In this document: in pieces, positions 1 to 5,244 of the stretch | Layout: each line of letters begins with the position of its first letter | Numbering within the stretch: the first letter of the stretch is position 1 | Origin: Ilumatobacteraceae bacterium | GTDB taxonomy: Bacteria; Actinomycetota; Acidimicrobiia; Acidimicrobiales; Ilumatobacteraceae | Assembly (NCBI GenBank): GCA_019090765.1 | Contig: JAHRVJ010000168.1 | Location: 1 to 8,946, forward strand | Reading direction: 5' to 3' | DNA length: 8,946 nt | Translations under genes and position numbers: made by a program | The notes under the pieces: model-generated | The model's input: only the letters and a program-made list of their open reading frames with translations | Database searches by the model: none | What the model was told of the DNA's origin: nothing

Positions 1-420
1 ATAACCGGTGAGGTCCTAGCTCACGCCGTCAGCTCGCTACTCGCCGCGGGCGCCCACGACGCGTGGCTTACGCCGATCGTGATGAAGAAGGGTCGGCCCG
101 CGCACACGTTCAGCGTCTTATGTGACCCAACGGCGGTCGAACAAATGCGGCAACTAGTAACCCACGAGACCGGCACCCTCGGAGTGCGCGCATCGATCAT
201 CCAGCGCTGGCCTCAGCGCCGGTCAACCTTGACGGTCGAAGTAGACGGGCACACCATCGGGGTCAAGATTGCTGACCATCGGATCAAGGTTGAGTTCGAC
301 GATGCCGCCGAGGCCGCCGAGGCGCTAGAGATACCGGTGCGGCAGGTTCTGGATCTAGCCGCCGCTCAGGCCCGCGCTGAGAAATCCGGATTTGAACAAT
401 CGGGGAGCGATTCAGATTAG
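1..420 (+). CDS. larC: LarC nickel-insertion protein, C-terminal part (5' end outside window)
   Basis: The frame is open from base 1 (ITGEVLAHAV...) to the TAG ending at 420, so this is the C-terminal 139 residues of a longer protein. LarC is the CTP-dependent cyclometallase that inserts nickel into pyridinium-3,5-bisthiocarboxylic acid mononucleotide, the cofactor of lactate racemase and related LarA-type epimerases; it acts in the cytoplasm. Family landmarks visible here are the TGEVL stretch, the segment TPIVMKKGRPAHTFSVLC (window residues 24-41) and ETGTLGVR (about 50-57), followed by the usual beta-rich end and a short acidic, Ser-rich tail. A GTG at 79 lies inside the conserved domain and is not the real start. 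The gene converges on the thiol-redox operon with 38 bases between the stops. No other lar gene is in view, so I cannot say whether a LarA enzyme is encoded nearby. I am confident of the family and cannot judge the missing N-terminus. Confidence 0.88.
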   Translation: MTGEVLAHAVSSLLAAGAHDAWLTPIVMKKGRPAHTFSVLCDPTAVEQMRQLVTHETGTLGVRASIIQRWPQRRSTLTVEVDGHTIGVKIADHRIKVEFDDAAEAAEALEIPVRQVLDLAAAQARAEKSGFEQSGSDSD

Positions 421-430
421 TCGGCGTACC

Positions 431-444
431 CCACACGGTTGTGG
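431..444. terminator. Small inverted repeat between convergent genes, weak terminator candidate
   Basis: The 38-base gap between the two convergent stops contains CCACA-CGGT-TGTGG, a perfect 5-bp stem with a 4-base loop. Just after it, at about 453-463, is CTAGC-C-GCTAG. Neither is followed by a T-run on either strand, so neither is a canonical intrinsic terminator. The position between converging genes is the main reason to list it. Confidence 0.25.
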
Positions 445-458
445 CGTCGAACTAGCCG

Positions 459-1136
459 CTAGGCCAAGAGTTCGGAGATCCAGTCGGCGATTGCGCTGCC
501 TGGACGTGAGCCACTGACACGGCTCAACACGTTGCCGTCGGCATCCAGCAAGACGGTGTAGGGAAAGCCTGATCCGCCGTCAGATAGGAACGCCAAGGAC
601 TCTTCGTTGTCGGCCATGATCGGCCACGGCCACGCCTTCTCAATCGCCCACGCCGATGGGGGATAGTTCTCCTGTCCGGGCTGAATACCGGTGCTGATTC
701 CGATGATGTCGAGCTCAGCGGGAATCCCGCCGTTGTTATCAAGTTCAATCAGCTCAGGAATCTCGGCGTTGCAATGCGGGCACCAGTGCGCCAGAAACAC
801 CAACATGGTCGGTTTGCCAGTGGCGCCTCCGATTGTGATCGGCGAACCATCGAAGCTCTGCCCACTGATGACCGGCGCGGCCGTACCAATCGCAGGATCT
901 GCAATCGCAGCATCGAATGGCGGGAGCGGGTCACCTACCACCTCGACCGGTCGCGTCTCTTCAAGTTCTGGGGGCGCAACTACTGAACCATCAGCATCAG
1001 TGCTGACCGGGGCAGTGGTCGCTGCCTCACCCTCGTTGTCATCGTCACCACTGAGCAACAACGCGATTGCGCCCAAGCCGCCGATGAGCACGACGACAGC
1101 CGCAACGATGATCCAAGTGCGATTCTTCGAATTCAC
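459..1136 (-). CDS. Membrane-anchored TlpA/redoxin-type thiol-disulfide oxidoreductase with CPHC active site
   Basis: A 225-residue protein. It has a short basic N-terminus, one membrane segment (about residues 8-29), and an acidic, Thr/Ala/Pro-rich linker (about 30-85). A thioredoxin-fold domain of the TlpA/AhpC-TSA type runs to the end, with active site WCPHC at 118-122 and a cis-proline loop in GFPYT (190-194). The domain should lie outside the membrane, exchanging disulfides in secreted or membrane proteins. The dipeptide between the cysteines (Pro-His) is that of oxidising DsbA rather than the usual TlpA/ResA dipeptides. With the DsbB-like gene directly upstream, an oxidising role is plausible but inferred. 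I chose the GTG at 1136: it overlaps the upstream TGA as GTGA and has GGAGG seven bases before it. The frame stays open to 1307, but that extension lies within the dsbB-like gene and would bury the membrane anchor. Family certain, reaction direction uncertain. Confidence 0.9.
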   Translation of the reverse strand: MNSKNRTWIIVAAVVVLIGGLGAIALLLSGDDDNEGEAATTAPVSTDADGSVVAPPELEETRPVEVVGDPLPPFDAAIADPAIGTAAPVISGQSFDGSPITIGGATGKPTMLVFLAHWCPHCNAEIPELIELDNNGGIPAELDIIGISTGIQPGQENYPPSAWAIEKAWPWPIMADNEESLAFLSDGGSGFPYTVLLDADGNVLSRVSGSRPGSAIADWISELLA

Positions 1137-1732
1137 GAAACTTCCTCCAGGAGCGGCGTAGTGGGGGAATCGGTTTGACCGCCGTCCGTATCTTCCATTG
1201 TGACCGCAAATCTGACAAACAACAGGGCAAGGATCGTCAAAAATCCAACTAGTGACATTAGTGCCAGGCTGATAAAGCCGAACTCTCGAAACCAGGTGGC
1301 CGTGCACGACGGCCCTGAAAGCTCACACGTGCCAGTGTCGAGCTCGGGCCGCCACTCGATAAGGGTGTGATAGCCAGCGATAACAGCTCCGATCGCGGCT
1401 AGCGGGCCCGCGTACCACCGCGCCGCGGCGTCACGGCGAATTGCCCCAACCAAGAGAACCACCGAGAGGGGGTACATCGCGATTCTTTGAAACCAGCAGA
1501 GTCGGCAGGGGATGAAGTCGGCCGCTTCAGAAAAGTAGAGACTGCCTAACGTTGCGGTAGCTGCAACGATGAACGCGAGCCACAAGCCAGCATCGGTAAT
1601 GGCCGATCCGAGTGTCGCCGCCCCCGAGTTTCCGGCCGCCGAGGCAATCCAAAGAACCACCAGTCCAATCGTTCCAACGGCGGCAACAATCGTCAGCAAC
1701 GAAAAGAACAGCTGGGCAGTCTCGGTGTCCAC
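1133..1732 (-). CDS. DsbB/BdbC-like disulfide bond formation membrane protein
   Basis: With the GTG at 1732 this is a 199-residue polytopic protein. Family marks are PCRLCWFQRIAMYPL, with the redox pair C76 and C79, and a second pair C136 and C143 in the segment CELSGPSC. They match the two essential cysteine pairs of DsbB/BdbC, which reoxidise a thioredoxin-fold partner and pass electrons to quinone. Likely membrane segments are at about 8-31, 48-67, 84-98, 108-124 and 152-173. That makes five, one more at the N-terminus than the four of E. coli DsbB. The C-terminal tail is hydrophilic. A TTG at 1789 would add 19 basic residues; I prefer GTG 1732 because a -10-like CATACT sits exactly six bases upstream, as at other leaderless genes here. 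It is the first gene of a two-gene operon and overlaps the TlpA-like gene by four bases. The family call is firm, the start less so. Confidence 0.88.
   Translation of the reverse strand: MDTETAQLFFSLLTIVAAVGTIGLVVLWIASAAGNSGAATLGSAITDAGLWLAFIVAATATLGSLYFSEAADFIPCRLCWFQRIAMYPLSVVLLVGAIRRDAAARWYAGPLAAIGAVIAGYHTLIEWRPELDTGTCELSGPSCTATWFREFGFISLALMSLVGFLTILALLFVRFAVTMEDTDGGQTDSPTTPLLEEVS
1141..1148 (-). promoter_or_regulatory. Shine-Dalgarno sequence for the TlpA-like gene
   Basis: On the minus strand GGAGGAAG lies inside the last codons of the dsbB-like gene, with seven bases between GGAGG and the GTG at 1136. It fixes the start of the downstream gene and, with the GTGA overlap, indicates translational coupling within the operon. 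Confidence 0.8.
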
Positions 1733-1738
1733 CCACCA

Positions 1739-1744
1739 AGTATG
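1739..1744 (-). promoter_or_regulatory. Probable -10 element of a leaderless promoter for the dsbB-like gene
   Basis: On the minus strand CATACT is followed by six bases (TGGTGG) and then GTG at 1732. It has one mismatch to TATACT and misses the first T of the TANNNT pattern seen at three other genes in the window, but the spacing is identical. I see no convincing -35 hexamer or Shine-Dalgarno sequence. Confidence 0.45.
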
Positions 1745-1757
1745 CAGGGCCCAGCGA

Positions 1758-1763
1758 TACGTT
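1758..1763 (+). promoter_or_regulatory. Possible -10 element for the exporter operon
   Basis: TACGTT fits TANNNT and lies eight bases before the ATG at 1772, leaving at most a very short leader. The spacing is two bases longer than at the other candidates, and there is no clear -35. This promoter and the one for the divergent dsbB-like gene would share about 39 bases. Confidence 0.3.
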
Positions 1764-1771
1764 CTCTGGCG

Positions 1772-3517
1772 ATGCCGTCGGATACCCAAGCCACTTTGCG
1801 TGAACTCCGCCGAGCCCGCAAGCAGCGACGGCTGGGTGACACCGATTGGTACGACGTTGCATATCGGGTCTACCTGTTCGGTTTCGCCGGGTTGACCGCC
1901 GTCGTTCTTGCCTCCGATGCAATCCAGGGCGTGGTCGGCGACGATGTCGATACCAACGATCTCCTCACTCGCGGCCCATCGATCATCGGGCTGCTCGCGA
2001 TGTTTGCCTTCGCGCTTGGATTGCGCAGCGGTGCCGACGGCGGACCCGTTTCAATCGAAGTGGCCGACATCCGCCACGTACTGCTGGCACCCATCTCCCG
2101 ACGGGAAGTGCTGCTCCGGCCCATTTCTCAGCGTCTGCGGTCAGTGGCCTTCGGGTTTGGGCTGGCGGCCGCCATCATCGGCCAGCTCGTGGCCACCGAG
2201 CTGGAAGGATCACGCGCCGCTTGGGCCGCCAGCTGCGGCTTGTTCGGGGCCATCGTCGGTGCGCTGTTCGTCGGCACCGCGGTAATCGCTCACGCACTTC
2301 GCCTGCCTCGTTGGGCCGCAACCCTCATCGGTGCCGTAGGGCTGACCTGGCAAGCAGTCGTCGCGTGGGGGATCTGGAACGATGAAACAACAGGTATCGC
2401 CCGCGTCGGGCCAGCCAATCTCGCCGGCCAGATAGCACTTTGGGGAATCGACCAACGACCGATCGATATCCTCGCGGTCGGAATCACCATTGCCATTGTC
2501 GGAATCTCCCTCGCAGTCGGCGGACGCCTGCGTCTCGAGCCCCTCGCACGACGGGGAGAGTTGGTATCGCAACTGCGGTTCGCCGCGACCGTGCAAGATC
2601 TCCGAACGGTGGTGCTACTTCGCCGTCAACTACGCGCCGAAGCGCTGCGGGCTCGACCCTGGGGGACACGGCGCGGGAGCGACGCAAGTGCTCGCCGCGA
2701 ACGACCTCAACCACGAGATCGACACACCATTGCCGGCTCACACACAAACGCGGCCAGCCGCCCCGCTCGCAACGCCAACGCTCAGCCGACACCGCGCATC
2801 GTGTGGCATCGCGGGATTCGCTCGCTGCGCAGGCTTCCGGTATCGCGCATCGTCCGCATCGCATCATTGGCAGCGCTCGGCGGCGCGGCCGCTTCATTGA
2901 CGGTCTCCTCATCACCACTGTTCGTCATCGGTCTGCTCGCGGCGCTCTTCCTCCTAGGGCTTGAGTCGCTGGAGCCCCTGTCACAGGAAGTCGACCGGCC
3001 CGACTTGACCGACACCCTTTCGCTTGATCGCGGCTGGATCTTCCTGCACCACCTAGTTGCCTCCGCCGCGCTGCTCGCCGTATCTGGAGCGATCGCGGCG
3101 ATCGCCGTAACGATCGTCGAACCAAGCCACGCAGCCGCCGCCATCGCGTTGGCAATACCCGTCACATGGGCTGGCGCAATGGGCCCAGTAGTAGCAACTG
3201 TGCTCGATGCGCCAGCTCCGCTTGCGGCCGCGGACACAACCCTGACCGGCGCCCCACGCAACTCCGAGTCGAGCCTCGTCCCGCCGGAGTTTGCAGGGTT
3301 CAGCACCGCCTTTCGAGCATTGCTTCCAGTGGCCATCAGCGCCGTCGGAGTCGTCCCCGTATTCGTAATGCGGTACGGGCCCGACGCGGCAAGTGCAGCA
3401 AGATCCATCGTTGGGGTGGCACTATTCATCGCGGTTGTCGCCTGGTGGATCAGGCGCCACGACAGCTGGAGTGTGAAGATTCGAGAATTCACAGCCGAAG
3501 GGCGAGCAGCAGCATGA
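1772..3517 (+). CDS. Large polytopic permease of an actinobacterial ABC exporter
   Basis: A 581-residue membrane protein with about twelve hydrophobic segments in two clusters (roughly residues 33-250 and 362-561). Between them is a cytoplasmic loop with the segment DLRTVVLLRRQLRAEALRARPW (starting near 276). I associate that segment with actinobacterial exporter permeases annotated as DUF6297-like; the name is from memory and unverified. The loop continues as an Arg/Pro/Ser/Asn-rich hydrophilic stretch (about 298-350). The first 25 residues are basic and cytoplasmic. The next gene overlaps by ATGA and encodes the ATPase, which supports a permease role; the substrate is unknown. I chose ATG 1772 rather than ATG 1742: the extra ten residues fall in the divergent promoter region and match nothing, and TACGTT lies just upstream of 1772. 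Neither start has a Shine-Dalgarno sequence. Confident of an ABC exporter membrane subunit, unsure of its substrate and exact start. Confidence 0.75.
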   Translation: MPSDTQATLRELRRARKQRRLGDTDWYDVAYRVYLFGFAGLTAVVLASDAIQGVVGDDVDTNDLLTRGPSIIGLLAMFAFALGLRSGADGGPVSIEVADIRHVLLAPISRREVLLRPISQRLRSVAFGFGLAAAIIGQLVATELEGSRAAWAASCGLFGAIVGALFVGTAVIAHALRLPRWAATLIGAVGLTWQAVVAWGIWNDETTGIARVGPANLAGQIALWGIDQRPIDILAVGITIAIVGISLAVGGRLRLEPLARRGELVSQLRFAATVQDLRTVVLLRRQLRAEALRARPWGTRRGSDASARRERPQPRDRHTIAGSHTNAASRPARNANAQPTPRIVWHRGIRSLRRLPVSRIVRIASLAALGGAAASLTVSSSPLFVIGLLAALFLLGLESLEPLSQEVDRPDLTDTLSLDRGWIFLHHLVASAALLAVSGAIAAIAVTIVEPSHAAAAIALAIPVTWAGAMGPVVATVLDAPAPLAAADTTLTGAPRNSESSLVPPEFAGFSTAFRALLPVAISAVGVVPVFVMRYGPDAASAARSIVGVALFIAVVAWWIRRHDSWSVKIREFTAEGRAAA

Positions 3518-4359
3518 CCAGACCAGACAACAGCCAACGCTCTTCGCGGTCCAATCGCCCCACGAGTGGGCGCCAACGACCATCTGCGAAGTCCACACCC
3601 TCCCCCGCGCTGGCCGATCCGGAGCCCGAACCGGAACACCTGCCACAAGACGAACCCGAAGTGGGCCCTCCGCTGGCTGTTCACACCGAAGGCCTCGGCA
3701 AGAGTTACGGCGATGCCCCGGCTCTATTTCCGCTCGATCTCAAAGTCGCTGAGGGTGAGCGAGTTTCGCTAATCGGCCACAACGGAAGTGGCAAGACCAC
3801 CCTCATCCGAATGCTCACAGGCATGCTCGAACCTTCCGAAGGTGGAGCGACGGTTGCAGGCCATCCAATTGCCTCGCTCGAAGCCCGCGCTGCGGTATCC
3901 TACCTATCCGACCAGCCGGTGTTCTACGACGACCTCACTGTTTGGGAACATTTGGAGTACATCGCGCGGCTGCACAGCACTGAGGATTGGGAGCAGCAGG
4001 CCGTGGACCTGGTCGACATGATTGGCCTTACCCCCCGGGTCGATGACTTGCCGATGACCTTCAGTCGCGGCCTGAAGCAGAAGGCGGCGATCGCCATGGC
4101 CTTCGTCCGACCGTTCGAGTTGATGCTGATCGACGAACCGTTCGTCGGGCTTGATCGCATGGGCCGCGAGGCCCTGCTTCAGTTGTTGTCACTTGCCCAC
4201 CGTGATGGTGCAGCCCTCGTGGTTGCCACCCACGAGCTCTCCAGCGTTAGTGAGGGCCAGCGACTGATCGCTCTTGCAGGGGGAGAGGTGACATACGACG
4301 GATCACCAGCGGCTGCCAACGTGAACGCACTCACCGAAGGCGTCCGCAACGAAGATTGA
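3514..4359 (+). CDS. ABC transporter ATP-binding protein of the exporter
   Basis: A 281-residue nucleotide-binding subunit of an ABC-2-type exporter. After a disordered, charged and Pro-rich N-terminal extension (about 1-52) come the ATPase motifs in order: Walker A GHNGSGKTT (88-96), Q-loop Q134 in SDQPVF, signature FSRGLKQ (183-189), Walker B LMLIDEP (203-209), D-loop VGLD (211-214) and switch histidine H240 in VATHE. The signature departs from LSGGQ, but that form is common in ABC-2 and multidrug-type ATPases and does not imply inactivity. The ATG at 3514 overlaps the permease stop as ATGA, which indicates coupled translation and a 1:1 partnership. The frame is open further upstream to 3166, but that stretch is the permease gene read out of frame. 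No substrate can be read from the sequence. The N-terminal extension is longer than usual for the family and has no recognisable domain. Confidence 0.92.
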   Translation: MTRPDNSQRSSRSNRPTSGRQRPSAKSTPSPALADPEPEPEHLPQDEPEVGPPLAVHTEGLGKSYGDAPALFPLDLKVAEGERVSLIGHNGSGKTTLIRMLTGMLEPSEGGATVAGHPIASLEARAAVSYLSDQPVFYDDLTVWEHLEYIARLHSTEDWEQQAVDLVDMIGLTPRVDDLPMTFSRGLKQKAAIAMAFVRPFELMLIDEPFVGLDRMGREALLQLLSLAHRDGAALVVATHELSSVSEGQRLIALAGGEVTYDGSPAAANVNALTEGVRNED

Positions 4360-4406
4360 TTACTGCTCTGCTGTAGAGGTAACCACCGCTTGTCCGCGGA
4401 GTCGTC

Positions 4407-4412
4407 TAGCAT
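4407..4412 (+). promoter_or_regulatory. -10 element of a leaderless promoter for the DUF2510 repeat protein
   Basis: TAGCAT is followed by exactly six bases (CGCCGC) and then ATG 4419, so transcription should begin at or next to the start codon. No Shine-Dalgarno sequence is present between the ATPase stop (4359) and this ATG, and I see no clear -35 hexamer. Confidence 0.55.
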
Positions 4413-4418
4413 CGCCGC

Positions 4419-5159
4419 ATGGAGTTCTCCTCAGTAACCGTTTCTTCCTACGACGCAGACTCGTTGGCATCGATCCTCACCGACAAGTCGGATGAAGGCT
4501 GGTCGGTCCTCTCGATCATTAGCGCAGGCACCAACATCGTCGCCTACCTCCAGCGAGGAGCGGGCGCCGGCAGCGCTGCGGAGAGTGTTGCGGCTGAGCA
4601 GGCGATTGCCGAGGCAATGGTCGTTGAAGCGGTCGCCGAGGAAGCAATCGCCGATGCTGTGACTCAAGAAGCAATCGCCGAGGAAGCAATCGCCGATGCT
4701 GTGACTCAAGAAGCAGTCGCCGAAGTAGTAATTGCTGAAGCCGTCACCCAAGAGGCGGTCGCTGAGGAAGCAATCGCCGAGGCAATGGTGGTCGAAGCGG
4801 TCGCCGAAGGCGTCGCGGCCGATGCCGCAGCTGTTGAGGAACCTGCCGGGTGGGCAGTGGCTCCAGAAGCAGAAGCCGAACCCGACAGTGAACCTTCACT
4901 GGGTGATCTTGCCGCCGGCGCTACCGTCGCCGCCGCAGCGGCCCCAGCAGTGGCCGCCCCTGCGGAGGTCACTCCAGCAGCCCCGGCAGAAGCCGCTCCA
5001 GCCGGTGGCGATCCTGCCGCGGCAACCGATGCTGCAGTGCCCGCTGGCTGGTACGCCGACCCGTCAGGACGCTTCGAGCTGCGCTATTGGGATGGCGCCT
5101 CGTGGACCGAACACGTCTCCCGCGCCGGCCAACAATTCACCGACCCTCCGGTCGCGTAG
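4419..5159 (+). CDS. DUF4177-like / 14-residue repeat / DUF2510 protein of unknown function
   Basis: A 246-residue acidic protein in three parts. Residues 1-46 resemble the small DUF4177 fold: an acidic helix, then GW, then hydrophobic strands ending in YLQR. Residues 60-129 are five tandem 14-residue Ala/Glu/Val-rich repeats, probably helical. An Ala/Pro/Glu-rich low-complexity linker (about 130-207) leads to a C-terminal DUF2510 motif, PAGWYADPSGRFELRYWDG...W (about 208-231), with its conserved Trp, Asp and Pro residues. I see no signal peptide or membrane segment, so it is probably cytoplasmic. DUF2510 is common in actinobacterial membrane-associated proteins and its role is unknown. The gene stands alone, 59 bases after the exporter ATPase, with its own promoter candidate and no Shine-Dalgarno sequence. 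Another DUF2510 protein lies 3.3 kb downstream. I assign no function. The domain calls come from pattern: DUF2510 firm, DUF4177 tentative. Confidence 0.85.
   Translation: MEFSSVTVSSYDADSLASILTDKSDEGWSVLSIISAGTNIVAYLQRGAGAGSAAESVAAEQAIAEAMVVEAVAEEAIADAVTQEAIAEEAIADAVTQEAVAEVVIAEAVTQEAVAEEAIAEAMVVEAVAEGVAADAAAVEEPAGWAVAPEAEAEPDSEPSLGDLAAGATVAAAAAPAVAAPAEVTPAAPAEAAPAGGDPAAATDAAVPAGWYADPSGRFELRYWDGASWTEHVSRAGQQFTDPPVA
4596..4805 (+). repeat. Five tandem 42-bp coding repeats (14 residues each)
   Basis: Five in-frame units start at 4596, 4638, 4680, 4722 and 4764. Their peptides are EQAIAEAMVVEAVA, EEAIADAVTQEAIA, EEAIADAVTQEAVA, EVVIAEAVTQEAVA and EEAIAEAMVVEAVA. Units 2 and 3 are identical at 41 of 42 bases, which indicates recent duplication. 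Units 1 and 5 share the MVVEAVA ending and enclose three VTQ-type units. All lie inside the DUF2510 protein gene. Confidence 0.93.
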
Positions 5160-5232
5160 CTAACAGGCGCCGAACTGGCGTCCAACTACATCTGGTTGCT
5201 GAGCAAATTCCGTCCGGGAACCCCCATGGACA

Positions 5233-5238
5233 TACGCT
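5233..5238 (+). promoter_or_regulatory. -10 element of a leaderless promoter for the MBL-Rieske gene
   Basis: TACGCT is followed by exactly six bases (GGCCTC) and then ATG 5245. TTCCGT at 5208-5213, 19 bases upstream, is a weak -35 candidate. No Shine-Dalgarno sequence precedes the start. The 85-base gap after the upstream stop holds no clear terminator hairpin. Confidence 0.55.
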
Positions 5239-5244
5239 GGCCTC

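Noticed and set aside
183..189. ATPase signature FSRGLKQ read as a degenerate, inactive ABC site (protein residues of the gene at 3514)
   Set aside because: Walker A, Walker B and the switch histidine are intact, and RG in place of GG is common in ABC-2-type exporter ATPases.
431..463. Intrinsic terminator between larC and the thiol operon
   Set aside because: Stems are only about five pairs with no T-run on either strand; kept only as a low-confidence feature.
691..1161. A 156-codon plus-strand frame
   Set aside because: It is the complement of the TlpA-like gene, with Ser/Pro-rich shadow composition and no domain.
1137..1307. A 57-residue N-terminal extension of the TlpA-like protein
   Set aside because: It overlaps the dsbB-like coding region and would place the membrane anchor internally; GTG 1136 has a strong Shine-Dalgarno sequence.
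3166..3513. A 116-codon N-terminal extension of the ABC ATPase frame
   Set aside because: It lies wholly over the permease gene in another frame, has no domain character, and the ATGA overlap at 3514 gives a natural start.
2782..3684. A 300-codon minus-strand frame
   Set aside because: It is antisense to the permease and ATPase genes, is rich in Ala/Ser/Arg/Thr as expected of GC-rich shadow frames, and shows no motif.
4596..4805. CRISPR-like regular repeats
   Set aside because: The 42-bp units are directly tandem with no spacers, stay in frame within a coding region and encode a degenerate peptide repeat.
5160..5244. Small RNA gene or terminator in the gap before the MBL-Rieske gene
   Set aside because: I found no stable hairpin with a T-run; beyond the -10 candidate the gap shows nothing I can support.
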